From NCBI RefSeq assembly GCF_001425605.1, contig NZ_LMRG01000005.1, positions 1 through 64,000 on the forward strand: a DNA stretch of 64,000 nt, read 5' to 3'. This document shows, one piece after another, positions 1 to 9,302 of the stretch (position 1 is the stretch's first letter; every line of letters starts with the position of its first letter). The notes under the pieces were generated by a model, which was not told where the DNA came from, made no database searches, and worked only from the letters and a program-made list of their open reading frames with translations. Origin of the DNA: Rhizobium sp. Leaf453. Its GTDB lineage: Bacteria; Pseudomonadota; Alphaproteobacteria; Rhizobiales; Rhizobiaceae. The translations under genes were made by a program, and so were the position numbers.

Positions 1-192
1 AGCCAGACCTACGAGCGCTATACCTCGATGCTGGGCCTTGCCTTTGAGGCATGTACCGTTCTCGGCATTCGCCTTTTCGACGACGATCTTGCTGGTATGA
101 CGTTCAGAAACGAAGACCTTCAAAAACGCCTTACGCTTCTACCCAAGTATGCGCGTCCACGAAAACAGACAGCGGTCGACAATGACTTCTAA
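1..192 (+). CDS. HipB-like helix-turn-helix regulator, C-terminal part only
   Basis: An open frame runs from the first base to a TAA at 190-192, giving the last 63 residues of a protein that begins outside the window. The tail (LGLAFEACTVLGIRLFDDD, then a basic stretch) resembles the C-termini of small XRE-type regulators found directly upstream of hipA in alphaproteobacteria. Its stop codon lies 8 bases inside the hipA start, so the two genes are translationally coupled. The likely role is antitoxin and autorepressor of the hipBA unit. The DNA-binding domain itself is not visible, so the assignment rests on position and the tail. Confidence 0.6.
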   Translation, partial: SQTYERYTSMLGLAFEACTVLGIRLFDDDLAGMTFRNEDLQKRLTLLPKYARPRKQTAVDNDF

Positions 193-1495
193 AAAGCCGC
201 AGCCAACAGAAGCGTTCGTATGGGTGTGGCGATCAGAAAGCCCCGATCCAGTGGTGGCCGGTCGCCTTGCAGTGACGAATGGCGAAATCAGCTTCGTTTA
301 TGGTCGATCTTATCTCGAAAATCCGAGCTCGGTTGCCCTTTATCTCCCGGAATTACCGCTCGAAACGGGCGAGATAAGACCTCTCCATGGTCTTTCAATG
401 GCCAGCTCCATTCGCGACGCGTCGCCCGACGCATGGGGACGTCGTGTTATTCTTAATCGCGCGTTCGGCGTGAAAGGCGGCGAGTTGAATGGACTGGACC
501 TTGATGAACTGACATTTTTACTTGAGTCAGGCTCAGACCGAATTGGGGCGCTCGATTTCCAAGCATCGGCGACACACTATATTGGCCGGGGGACCGGCCA
601 CGCCACTCTTGATCAACTTTTGACAGCCGCAGAGCGAGTTGAGAAAAATCTTCCTCTCAGCCCCAAACTTGATCAAGCTCTCCATCACGGCAGTTCGATC
701 GGTGGGGCGAGGCCAAAAGCCCTAATCGACGATGATGCACGTAAATTCATTGCGAAATTCTCGAGCAGTTCCGACACTTATAGCGTGGTGAAGGGCGAAT
801 ATATCGCGATGCGCCTGGCAGCTCTTTCGGGACTTACCGTGGCGCCTGTAGAAATCGTTCGCGCGTCCGGGAAAGACGTCTTGCTTGTTCAGCGCTTTGA
901 CCGAGTCCACGCGGGCAACGCTTGGTATCGCCGGTCGATGGTATCCGCCTTGACCATGCTTGAGCTCGATGAAATGCACGCGCGATATGCAAGCTATCAG
1001 GACTTGGCGGAAACGATACGCATTCGCTTTACAGCTGTCCCTGAAACATTGAGAGAGCTGTTTTCGCGTCTATGCTTCAATATTCTCGTTGGCAACACCG
1101 ACGATCATGCCAGAAATCACGCTGCTTTTTGGGACAACTCGTCGCTGACGCTCACACCGGCCTACGATATTTGTCCGCAACCGCGGGCAGGAGGGGAAGT
1201 TGGCCAAGCGATGCTGATCGTTGAGCAGGACAGGAGCAGCAGGATCGTAACCTGTCTCAACGCAGCGCCGCACTTCCATTTGAGCCGGGCTCAGGCGATT
1301 GAGATCGTCGGCCATCAACTGCGGACTATCGCAAATAATTGGCGGGCCTTGTGCGCTGAGGCCGCGCTGGGCGAAGTGGATCGAGCACTTTTTTGGGGAC
1401 GACAGTTCCTGAACCCCTATGCGTTCTATGGCCTTGACGGTGAAGCGAGCGAATTGGTGACACTGGCAGACACGATACGGGCTGAGCAAGCATAA
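182..1495 (+). CDS. hipA: HipA-type serine/threonine kinase toxin
   Basis: 437 residues from ATG 182. The frame is open further upstream, but ATG 182 overlaps the stop of the preceding regulator, as in typical hipBA operons. Order: an N-terminal HipA subdomain (VAGRLAV, YLPELPLETGEI, SPDAWGRRV), a glycine-rich ATP loop (SIGGARPKAL), a lysine strand (RKFIAKFS), the catalytic loop NTDDHARNH and the metal-binding PAYDICP. All expected kinase residues are present, so the product should be active. Family members phosphorylate aminoacyl-tRNA synthetases or other translation factors and halt growth until the antitoxin binds. The specific target cannot be read from sequence. It is distinct from the broken HipA at the right end of the window. 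Confidence 0.9.
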   Translation: MTSKKPQPTEAFVWVWRSESPDPVVAGRLAVTNGEISFVYGRSYLENPSSVALYLPELPLETGEIRPLHGLSMASSIRDASPDAWGRRVILNRAFGVKGGELNGLDLDELTFLLESGSDRIGALDFQASATHYIGRGTGHATLDQLLTAAERVEKNLPLSPKLDQALHHGSSIGGARPKALIDDDARKFIAKFSSSSDTYSVVKGEYIAMRLAALSGLTVAPVEIVRASGKDVLLVQRFDRVHAGNAWYRRSMVSALTMLELDEMHARYASYQDLAETIRIRFTAVPETLRELFSRLCFNILVGNTDDHARNHAAFWDNSSLTLTPAYDICPQPRAGGEVGQAMLIVEQDRSSRIVTCLNAAPHFHLSRAQAIEIVGHQLRTIANNWRALCAEAALGEVDRALFWGRQFLNPYAFYGLDGEASELVTLADTIRAEQA

Positions 1496-1550
1496 GCGGC
1501 CGTCCCTCCGCTGCTGCGCGCTCAATACAATTAGGCGGTCAATACTTCTG

Positions 1551-1691
1551 CTAGATCTTCGTAAGCGACAGCAAGAAGCGATAACAATCGACGTCTTTTG
1601 CTAATGTCCGGCATTTACCTAGCCATGCGAATGTTCGTTCGACCACCCATCGGCGTGGCAGAATTTCGAGGCCTTTCGCCTTGGCTTGAAA
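1551..1691 (-). pseudogene. IS5-family transposase C-terminal remnant
   Basis: On the minus strand the last 46 codons of a longer frame read [19 protein letters not shown] and CRTLAKDVD, the C-terminal signature of IS5-family (IS427-type) transposases and including the final acidic residue of the DDE triad (VVERTF). The frame continues upstream without further similarity, and the first two acidic residues are missing. No inverted repeats were recognised. This is a decayed scrap marking past insertion next to hipA. Confidence 0.75.
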
Positions 1692-1898
1692 GCTCCAGCG
1701 ATAAGACAATTCCCAGATAATGGTGTCAGTTAGCCAAGCCGATGCCTGTAGAACTGCCATTGATCTTTCGCAGCGCACTGGCGTCGGCGTGTTAGCCCTT
1801 GGTCCAACTATCACGGCAAGCCGCTTTGAGAGATGCTGCGGGTGGCGGTCGGCGTTCAGTTGGTACGACGTGGGACGACCCAGAAGCAGGAGACTGTC

Positions 1899-2150
1899 AT
1901 GGGGATCAAAAACGAGTTTCCGGAAGATGTCTGGATCGCTGCGGAGGCGGCAATCAATAATGTGTCCGAGGAATATTTTGAGGACCATGCCGCCATAGTG
2001 ATCGCCCGCGCGATCATGTCGGAACGAACGAGATGGACGAGACCTTCTGTCAAGCCACTGCGAGACGAAACCGATACTCTACCGTTTTGCCCTTCCGCTA
2101 CCGCGCTAAGCCATAGAGGTTTCAAGCTTGGTGACCCTAACAACGCATGA
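1899..2150 (+). CDS. small hypothetical protein
   Basis: 83 codons from ATG 1899, preceded at good distance by AGGAG (about 1887-1891), which is why I take this start rather than the longer frame. The first 45 residues ([20 protein letters not shown] onward) are acidic and helical and look coding. The remainder is serine/proline-rich and less convincing, so the gene may be frameshifted or truncated near 2030. It overlaps the noise upstream of the IS5 remnant on the other strand. No function is assigned. Confidence 0.4.
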   Translation: MGIKNEFPEDVWIAAEAAINNVSEEYFEDHAAIVIARAIMSERTRWTRPSVKPLRDETDTLPFCPSATALSHRGFKLGDPNNA

Positions 2151-2224
2151 TGAGCCACTTCATCGCAGGGTTTCGGTTCGTCTGCTGCTCGCGCAGCTCG
2201 ATTAACATGCAGATGCTGGCGCGG

Positions 2225-3838
2225 CTACCTGTTTCCAAAGAGAACGCTTCCGGACCTAACGATCTCGCGCGCAGGACCATACCTGGCTTTCCTGTCTTCG
2301 TGAAATTGGATGAAATCCTGTGAGGGAATAGCCTTGGAAAAGAGCCAGCCCTGTGCAAAATCGACGTCCTTTAGCCGAAGAAACGCCGCTTGTTCTTCGG
2401 TCTCGATGCCTTCGGCGGTGGTGATGAGACCGAGCTCCTGAGACATTGATATGATGTGAAGGATAACGGAACTGGTCGCGGTGTCCCTGCCAATCGTATC
2501 CACGAAAGACTTGTCAATTTTGAGAGCGTCCATGGGCAGGCCCTGTAGGTATTGCAGGCTGGAATAGCCGGTGCCGAAGTCATCGATCGCAACCGCGTGT
2601 CCTAAATCTCGCGCGTCAAGCAATGTCGCCCGCGCGGCATCGATATCAACGAGACCGCGTTCCGTCACTTCAAGCCAGATCTGTTCGCGGCGAATGGCCG
2701 TCGAACTAAGCTTTTCATCAAGGACACGAAGGATCCTTCCTGTTCCCATATCGTCCGCACAGACGTTAATTGCAATGTGCAGGGCCCGGTCTTTCACGAG
2801 CAGGGTTCCAAGGTCAGCGATGACGCAATCGATGACCTGATCTGTGATTGCGAGGATTGTCCCTGTTTCTTCTGCGATGGGAATAAACAAGTCTGGCCGT
2901 ATCATAGTTCCGTCCGGTCTTTTCCAGCGGACCAGTGCTTCGGCTCCGAAACAGATCCCGGTCTTAAGTTCGATGATCGGCTGATAGTAAACGATGAACT
3001 CCCTGTTCCGGACCGCCAGTTCAAGCTCGGCTTTTGGCAACAGACGCTTCTTCGACATCCAGAAGACGATGCCCACGATGCACAACGCCATGAAGGCTCC
3101 GAACGGAATGAATATGCGCATCTGTCTAAGCCATTCATCTCGGACAGCCGCCTCGGACACCATGGCGACGACGGCTCGGCCGTTCCGCTTGAGAACAGTG
3201 TACAGACGGCCACTGTGGAGGCCGTGATCGATCCCATTTTTGAAGAGTGCAGCCGCGAGTCCAGGGTCGGGATCGTTTCGCGTCTTGATCACGTCTCCGC
3301 TCTCGCTCATCAGCGCGATCGCAATACCGTTGTCGATGAAGGCGTCAACAAAGCGCATCGGCGAAACCAGGACGTTGTAGCTCCCCATCTGAAGCGCAAT
3401 CATGGTTTCTCCCAAGCTTACTGCAGGGTTGACCTGAAGAGAGATCCCCAATCCGTCGCGGCCGACGTAGTCGGGCTTGCCCTTTAAAATCCCAGCGGGT
3501 GCCAGACCCCACGACGTGCACTTTAAAAACCCATTCTCGAAATAGCCAATCTCCTCGACGGACAGGATATTGACGGTCACGACCCGCATACGCGCGATGT
3601 GCTCCAGCGAGCACGGCGTGAGTCGTTCCTTCTGAACGACATCCATTGCGTAATACGCCTCAGCAAAGGTCAGCTCTGCGCGATTAAGAACGCGCCGGGT
3701 TATCGCGTCCAGGACCGTAACTTGCCGTTCCTGGGCCATTTGCCATGAGAGCCATCCCATGACTGCGATCGGGATGGCAGCCCCGACCACTGCGGCCGCC
3801 ATTCCGGTCACGATGATGCGTAATCGCCTCAACTGCAT
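2225..3838 (-). CDS. CSS-motif sensor / EAL-domain cyclic-di-GMP phosphodiesterase
   Basis: 537 residues. A membrane segment near residues 10-31 is followed by a periplasmic domain with the two cysteines of the CSS motif (PCSLEHIARM and FLKCTSWG), a second membrane segment (about 240-260) and a cytoplasmic EAL domain. Catalytic elements are intact: EALVRW, DDFGTGYSSL, KIDKSFVD and AEGIETEEQ. No GGDEF domain is present. CSS-EAL proteins hydrolyse c-di-GMP to pGpG, and their activity responds to periplasmic disulphide state, so this is a probable redox-linked switch between motile and sessile states. The gene appears monocistronic, with about 310 bp of noncoding DNA upstream (3839-4150). Confidence 0.92.
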   Translation of the reverse strand: MQLRRLRIIVTGMAAAVVGAAIPIAVMGWLSWQMAQERQVTVLDAITRRVLNRAELTFAEAYYAMDVVQKERLTPCSLEHIARMRVVTVNILSVEEIGYFENGFLKCTSWGLAPAGILKGKPDYVGRDGLGISLQVNPAVSLGETMIALQMGSYNVLVSPMRFVDAFIDNGIAIALMSESGDVIKTRNDPDPGLAAALFKNGIDHGLHSGRLYTVLKRNGRAVVAMVSEAAVRDEWLRQMRIFIPFGAFMALCIVGIVFWMSKKRLLPKAELELAVRNREFIVYYQPIIELKTGICFGAEALVRWKRPDGTMIRPDLFIPIAEETGTILAITDQVIDCVIADLGTLLVKDRALHIAINVCADDMGTGRILRVLDEKLSSTAIRREQIWLEVTERGLVDIDAARATLLDARDLGHAVAIDDFGTGYSSLQYLQGLPMDALKIDKSFVDTIGRDTATSSVILHIISMSQELGLITTAEGIETEEQAAFLRLKDVDFAQGWLFSKAIPSQDFIQFHEDRKARYGPAREIVRSGSVLFGNR

Positions 3839-4150
3839 GCCGATGCTCCAGCCAGGACGTGTTAGTTTCGGATTTGTAAAATAGCATGTTTTAGATTATT
3901 TATACGCGCATATCCGTGATATTAAATATCGCCTTCTGATTGAGTTAAAGTGCGCTAAACGAGTGGATCACAAGCCACGCTCTTCGTCGCGCCGTAATGT
4001 CCAAGCCTTTGAACGTCGGAGTGAAGATTTTCCACATGTTGCACCGAACAGAGACACTCCGGGTGAAACTGTTCAGATTGCCGTAACGTTCTTGATAAAT
4101 TGCATGAGTGAACAAGATAAGTCGAGCACCCCTTCAAGGACTGAACGTCG
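3839..4150. other. intergenic region between divergent genes
   Basis: About 310 bp separate the EAL gene (leftward) from the small gene at 4151 (rightward). It is relatively AT-rich around 3885-3945 and must carry both promoters. I recognise no operator, RNA gene or convincing coding frame in it. Confidence 0.5.
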
Positions 4151-4453
4151 ATGAAAAACAGCGGAGACAGTTCAGCGATGTCACCGACAGGTGCAGGCCA
4201 ACGTGGCCTGCACCGGCTCATGCTCAAGCTTCCTGCCATGCGTGGGAAACTGCAGGGTCTTGCCGCCGGACGATCGCCGCCAATCGACCTTTTCGAGGCC
4301 TATGAGGACGCCTGCGTCACCTTGCACATGCTTCACAGGAGGCCTGCTGAGACGGATTACACGCTGTTGCGCGAGTATGAGACTATCTGCCTCGAGATCG
4401 AAGCTGAAATCATCGAGTGCTGCCTTGGCTATCCATCAATGCAGAAAGGCTGA
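4151..4453 (+). CDS. small hypothetical protein
   Basis: 100 residues from ATG 4151 with an AAGGA ribosome site about ten bases upstream. The N-terminal third is basic (LMLKLPAMRGKLQGL), and the C-terminal half is helical and acidic, ending in IEAEIIECCLGYPSMQKG. No signal peptide or membrane segment is seen and no family is recognised. It lies about 110 bp before the TPR membrane protein on the same strand and could share its transcript. Confidence 0.5.
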   Translation: MKNSGDSSAMSPTGAGQRGLHRLMLKLPAMRGKLQGLAAGRSPPIDLFEAYEDACVTLHMLHRRPAETDYTLLREYETICLEIEAEIIECCLGYPSMQKG

Positions 4454-4565
4454 AAGTCTGCTTCTCCAACAGTCCGTACGATTCCGCACTTTGAGGATTG
4501 CGCAAGTTTAACAACCTGCGATAAGTTCCGCCCACGTATACTCCACAATATGACTGGAGATGCCG

Positions 4566-6272
4566 ATGACGGTCAGGGGCCAGGCAAGGGGCGACGTGTC
4601 ATGCTGCGAGGCAAAAGCAGAACTGGACCGTGTCTGTAGCGACTACCGCTTCCGTGGCAGCAATCGCAGCCGCAGCATCCTGCGGTATCTCGCGGAGCGC
4701 TGCCTTGAGGGCCACACTGACGGCGTTAAGGCCTACGCGATCGCCATCGACGTCCTCGGACGTCCTGAGAACTTCGATCCATCGGTAGATCCGATCGTTC
4801 GTATCGAGATGAGCAGGCTGCGGTCCGCGCTTCTTCACTATTACGATGCTTTCGGGGACGAGACCTGCGTCTCAATAGCATTGCCGAAGGGTGGCCACTA
4901 CGTCGCCGAGTTCACGCGGACCGGCCAGACACTCGCCGCGAATGATTCATCGCTTCTAGAAATGCCTCGCGAAGGGAGAGCACCAGATACGAAATGGTCT
5001 GAGGAGCCCATTGAGCAGCTTACCTTTTTCGTTCGCCGCCAACGTCAGGTAGCAGGGGTCGCTGCGGTAATGGTTGCTCTTGTTTGTGCAGCTGTAGTGG
5101 GGGGCTTCGTTTCAGAGCCTGTGATGACGGTCAAGCCGACCGTGGTGGTGACAATGGCGTCGCCCGATCCGCGGGTTTGGGGAGAGGCGACGCAGACCCG
5201 TGACATGCTCCTCGTCGCGCTCACGAGATTCCAGACGCTGGACGTGTCGATCGTGCAGCCGACGCCGTCGCTGTCGGAAGCGCTCCGACCTGGACTGGGG
5301 AACACATATAAAATCGACCTAAAATTCTACGTTGATGGGGGCAACCACAGTGTGTGGTGGCAGATCATAAACGCCCGGACGAGAAGTCTGGTCAGCTCCG
5401 GCCTGGAAGCGATCGACTCCTCAGGTGCCACGACCGTTACGTCGAGAGTTGGGTTGGTCAGCCTTCTATCGCGAAAGCTTGCGAGCCCGAGAGGCATCAT
5501 AAGTGCGCTTGAAGTCACCGAAAGTCCCGAAGATGCCAGCGGCAACGCATGCGTGCTCAAGGCGGAAAATGATCTCAATGACGCCCGGCTGAACGATCTG
5601 CCCGCGGCCGTGGCATGCCTTGACCGCACGCTCGCGACGAACCCCGCCAATGCCGACGCCATCGCGGCGCTTTCGCGTGTCGAGATGGCGCAGGCAGGGG
5701 GGCACCCCAGCAGGGACGTGACCCACCACGCACTGGGACTTGCCCGGCGCGCCGAAGAGCTCGCCCCGCTCTCCGACCGTGCGCAGATGGCCCTCATGAC
5801 CGTTCAATTCTACAGCGGGCGAACCGACTCCGCGATCATTGCGGGTCGCAAAGCGCTGACACTTAATCCCGACAATGTGGATGCCGCGGCAAAGCTTGGC
5901 CTGATCCTGTTCGTCTCTGGATATTGGGACGCTGGTGTCGCGCTTGCACGCGACGCGGGTCGCAGTGTCGGCATGATCCCCCGCGACGCCTCGCTGGTTC
6001 TTGCGCTAGATGCCTATCGGCGCAAAGACTGGTCGTCAGCGTCTCTTCTGTCCGAGCAGATCATTCAGGGTGGCTTGACGGCCGCAATGCTGAGAGCCGC
6101 CTCTCTTGGGGAACTGAAGTCTCCGCAGGCTGCGGACAGCCTGGCCGACTTGCGATCAATCAGCCCCGACTTCGAAGCGCGCTTCGACGACATCATGAGT
6201 GCCAGACGATACGATGAAATGCTCGCGGTTGCGATTGCATCGGGTTTGCGAAAGGCTGGGGCAAATCTTTAG
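4566..6272 (+). CDS. membrane-anchored TPR protein with winged-helix-like N-terminal domain
   Basis: About 568 residues. ATG 4560 touches the TGGAGA ribosome site, so the in-frame ATG at 4566, six bases from it, is the better start. The N-terminal 120 residues (ILRYLAERCLEG, YAIAIDVLGRPENFDPS, VDPIVRIEMSRLRSALLHYY, LPKGGHY) match the domain that precedes TPR or cyclase modules in many rhizobial proteins. One membrane segment follows at about 165-185 (GVAAVMVALVCAAVVGGFV), then a periplasmic region with tetratricopeptide-like repeats from about 350 (LDRTLATNPANADAIAALS, AIIAGRKALTLNPDNVDAAA). No cyclase catalytic domain is present. The layout suggests a CadC-like one-component regulator or a protein-interaction scaffold. 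That role is inferred from domain order only. Confidence 0.7.
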   Translation: MTVRGQARGDVSCCEAKAELDRVCSDYRFRGSNRSRSILRYLAERCLEGHTDGVKAYAIAIDVLGRPENFDPSVDPIVRIEMSRLRSALLHYYDAFGDETCVSIALPKGGHYVAEFTRTGQTLAANDSSLLEMPREGRAPDTKWSEEPIEQLTFFVRRQRQVAGVAAVMVALVCAAVVGGFVSEPVMTVKPTVVVTMASPDPRVWGEATQTRDMLLVALTRFQTLDVSIVQPTPSLSEALRPGLGNTYKIDLKFYVDGGNHSVWWQIINARTRSLVSSGLEAIDSSGATTVTSRVGLVSLLSRKLASPRGIISALEVTESPEDASGNACVLKAENDLNDARLNDLPAAVACLDRTLATNPANADAIAALSRVEMAQAGGHPSRDVTHHALGLARRAEELAPLSDRAQMALMTVQFYSGRTDSAIIAGRKALTLNPDNVDAAAKLGLILFVSGYWDAGVALARDAGRSVGMIPRDASLVLALDAYRRKDWSSASLLSEQIIQGGLTAAMLRAASLGELKSPQAADSLADLRSISPDFEARFDDIMSARRYDEMLAVAIASGLRKAGANL

Positions 6273-6716
6273 GCGCGAGAGGCGAGGGCGAAATTCGAAC
6301 GTGAAGAAAACATGCATTTGTATCATCGGAAACACGCATGGTGACCGCTGAACTGATCATGCCGATGCCCTGAAACGCAACGCGATCATCGATAAAAATC
6401 GCCGTGATGTTATCATTCATTGTCTGGCGGAATAATGTCGTTGTTGCATTGAGGACAGGTCTAGCGAAATTGCGGCTACCCCGAAGAGCGGATCCAGTAG
6501 GCGTCACAGAAAAACCCGAGGATGTGTCAAGTGCTCTATTCTCCTGCGGACGGGAGGGAATAGGGATCAACTCACTCCCAGCAACGCTAGTCCCTTGGTT
6601 AGGAAACGGGGGTATTCTTCGCGGGAGAGCCAGCGAAAATGCCCACGCAATTCAGCAATTTCGCGTTTTCGATAGCTCGCGCCTTCAAGTCGACGAGCAC
6701 TTGGCCTAGTTGCGGG
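6273..6716. other. noncoding gap
   Basis: About 440 bp between the TPR gene and the convergent hypothetical gene. Short frames occur on both strands, but none has a ribosome site or recognisable product. I see no terminator, repeat or RNA here. Confidence 0.4.
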
Positions 6717-7181
6717 TCACGAGGCGAGAATTTTCTCAATCAAATAAACTTCCGCAGCGGCAGTACCCACAAGCTGAAACGATCCATGTTCTTCAACCTG
6801 CTTGAATATCGCCCTGATCCTTTCGGCGGAGCACTGAAAATCGACGACCATGCGTTGTTCAAGTTCGGCAAACGTTAACTTCAAGGGCGATCTGGCAACA
6901 ACACCGTTGGTCACAAGTGACAGAGTGATGTCGGGCTGCATCACAAGTGCCTGTCTATCCCTGCCACCGTTCTCAATCACCATATGGATGCGTATCACGT
7001 TATCGCAGGCAGATTCCAGAAATTTGCCATCTCCAGTACTATTGACATAACGCCACAAATCCGGGGCTGAAGCGCGTGAGGTTTCAGAGGCCACGGGGGC
7101 TACAATGGAGGACCGCAACAGAATTTTACCGACCTGTCTTTCGGCGCAAAGGGCAGGCCAAAATGCTGTTTTGCCGCCCAT
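6717..7181 (-). CDS. hypothetical protein
   Basis: 154 codons. The body from about residue 35 looks coding (VIRIHMVIENGGRD, VMQPDITLSLVTNG, LTFAELEQRMVVDF), alternating strands and helices like a small single-domain periplasmic or cytosolic protein. The start is doubtful: no ribosome site precedes ATG 7181, whereas an AGGGAGCGA site lies before an ATG in another frame about 40 bases upstream. A frameshift near the 5' end is possible. It is divergent from the aspT operon, with about 210 bp between them. No family is recognised. Confidence 0.45.
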   Translation of the reverse strand: MGGKTAFWPALCAERQVGKILLRSSIVAPVASETSRASAPDLWRYVNSTGDGKFLESACDNVIRIHMVIENGGRDRQALVMQPDITLSLVTNGVVARSPLKLTFAELEQRMVVDFQCSAERIRAIFKQVEEHGSFQLVGTAAAEVYLIEKILAS

Positions 7182-7390
7182 TGTTGTCGGCTGGACGGTA
7201 GCCGCTCGCGCCAGTCATTCGACTCGCTCCCTGACGCTATGCAGAAAGTTACATAATTATTTTGCACGAAATTACCATCTTGAATCGAATTGGTGGGCGT
7301 GTATGCTCGTAAAGCTAGCTACGTCCGTTCACTGATTACCCATGTGCATCTTAACGTCTGGATTTCCAAGTCTGAGCAATAGGGGAAACT

Positions 7391-9082
7391 ATGTTTGACT
7401 GGCTTGCAAACACGCTTCGCACTTATCCTGAAATTGCGATATTCATGTCCCTGGCGCTGGGGTACTACTTTGGTTCCTTCACCTACAAAGGTTTAGGCCT
7501 CGGGGCTGTTACGGCCACCTTGATCGCGGCTGTTGTCATCGGACAGCTCGGAATCACGATTTCACCGCCACTTAAGGCGACATTCTTTCTGATGTTCCTG
7601 TTCGCCGTCGGCTACGGTGTGGGGCCGCAGTTCGTGCGCGGCATCGCCAAGGATGGCATACCTCAAGCTCTGTTCGCGGTGGTCGTGTGTCTATTTTGCC
7701 TGGGGGCGCCTTATCTTGCCGCGAAGTTCGCTGGCTATGACATCGGATCTGCGCTTGGGCTCTACGCTGGGTCGCAGACGATATCCGCTTCGATGGGCCT
7801 TGGGACAGATGCGATCAACCGTCTCGGTTTGCCACCGGAGGAAGCCAAGCGGCTACTTGATGCGATGCCCGTCGCTTATGCCGTCACCTACATTTTCGGC
7901 ACTGTTGGTTCGGCCATCGTGCTCGCGCTGATCGGTCCTGCACTCCTCGGTATCGACCTCGAAGCCGAATGTAAACGGTATGAGGAGGAAAAGGGCGGCA
8001 AGAAGGAAATGGGTGGAGCCGGCACGGCCTGGCATCACTACGAATTGCGGGCGTACCGTGTTCGCGAGGACGGACTTGTTGTCGGAAAGACGGCCCGTGA
8101 AGCTGAGGCGATGATCCCAGAGCAGCGCGTGTTTGTGGAGCGTATCCGTCGCGGCAGCAAAATCCAGGACGCTACGGCAGACACCGTGATCCAGGCCGGC
8201 GACATCGTTGCCGTGGCGGGGCGGCGCGATGTGCTGGTGAGCCTGATCGGCCATGCGGCAGAGGAAATCGACGACCGTGAATTACTCGCAGTGCCCACGG
8301 AAGGTGTCGATGTTCTCGTCACAGACAAGAAGGCCGATGGTAAGACGCTGGCGGAATTGGCGGAATGGCCGACGGCCCGTGGGGTTTTTCTGCGCCGGAT
8401 CGCGCGCGGTGCCACCGCAACAGAAATTCCGATCCTCCCGAACACCCAGATACATCGCGGCGATGTCCTGACCATTGTCGGGAGAACGCAGGACACGACC
8501 GCCGCCGCTAACGCGCTTGGTGTACCTGACCGTCAGACCGACGTTGCCGATGTTGCGTTCATCGGTGGCGCGATTACCATCGGCGCGTTGATCGGCGCGC
8601 TGGTCTATAAAGTCGGAGACGTGCCCTTCACGCTGTCGACATCCGGTGGTGCGCTGATTGCCGGCCTATTCTTTGGCTGGCTGCGCTCCGTTCGACCGAA
8701 ATTCGGACGAATCCCGTCACCGACCGTCTGGTTCATGAATTCGGTCGGCCTCAATATCTTCATTGCGGTGGTCGGAATTTCTTCCGGTCCGGGCTTCGTC
8801 GCGGGCCTGCAGCAACTCGGCTTCAGCCTGTTCCTGTGGGGTATTTTCGCAACGACAGTGCCTCTGGTGCTGGCTATGTATGTCGGCAAATACGTGTTCC
8901 GTTTTCACCCTGCCATTTTGCTGGGGGCCTGCTCGGGCGCCCGGACGACGACTGCGTCGCTTGGGATGATCAACGACCGGGCGAAGAGCCAGATCCCCGG
9001 CCTTGGCTACACCGTTACCTATGCCGTCGGCAACACCCTGCTGACGATCTGGGGCATGGTCCTTGTCATGATGATGACCTAG
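7391..9082 (+). CDS. aspT: AspT-family aspartate:alanine-type antiporter (first copy)
   Basis: 563 residues starting at ATG 7391 behind AGGGGAAACT. Layout: about five N-terminal helices, a central hydrophilic part with two TrkA-C-like domains (about 200-385; [20 protein letters not shown] and [21 protein letters not shown]), then about five C-terminal helices. This is the AspT/YidE/YbjL arrangement. Characterised AspT proteins exchange aspartate for alanine electrogenically and, coupled to decarboxylation, generate proton motive force. The next gene is a PLP decarboxylase and a second antiporter follows, so this copy may carry the substrate and product of that decarboxylase rather than aspartate. 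The substrate is inferred, not shown. Confidence 0.88.
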   Translation: MFDWLANTLRTYPEIAIFMSLALGYYFGSFTYKGLGLGAVTATLIAAVVIGQLGITISPPLKATFFLMFLFAVGYGVGPQFVRGIAKDGIPQALFAVVVCLFCLGAPYLAAKFAGYDIGSALGLYAGSQTISASMGLGTDAINRLGLPPEEAKRLLDAMPVAYAVTYIFGTVGSAIVLALIGPALLGIDLEAECKRYEEEKGGKKEMGGAGTAWHHYELRAYRVREDGLVVGKTAREAEAMIPEQRVFVERIRRGSKIQDATADTVIQAGDIVAVAGRRDVLVSLIGHAAEEIDDRELLAVPTEGVDVLVTDKKADGKTLAELAEWPTARGVFLRRIARGATATEIPILPNTQIHRGDVLTIVGRTQDTTAAANALGVPDRQTDVADVAFIGGAITIGALIGALVYKVGDVPFTLSTSGGALIAGLFFGWLRSVRPKFGRIPSPTVWFMNSVGLNIFIAVVGISSGPGFVAGLQQLGFSLFLWGIFATTVPLVLAMYVGKYVFRFHPAILLGACSGARTTTASLGMINDRAKSQIPGLGYTVTYAVGNTLLTIWGMVLVMMMT

Positions 9083-9302
9083 CGAGGTGTGGACGGGAGT
9101 CTGCCGTGAGCAGCCTATCCCGCCCGCACCGGGTACCTGCCACGCAACGGTGCGCGGCAGTTTTGCGCAAATGCTTCGCTTAGCTCCGAAATCAGGAACG
9201 TCACGCACCGAAAGCTCGGTGGTGGAGAAGCTGCCGATCCAGACCGACCATTTGGACGGCGTCTACGATGACGTTCGATCGAGACAGAATGGGGAGAACT
9301 CA

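Noticed and set aside
9087-9302. N-terminal extension of the decarboxylase frame
   Set aside because: No ribosome site, low similarity to a coding pattern, and GGGGAG before ATG 9303 gives a better start.
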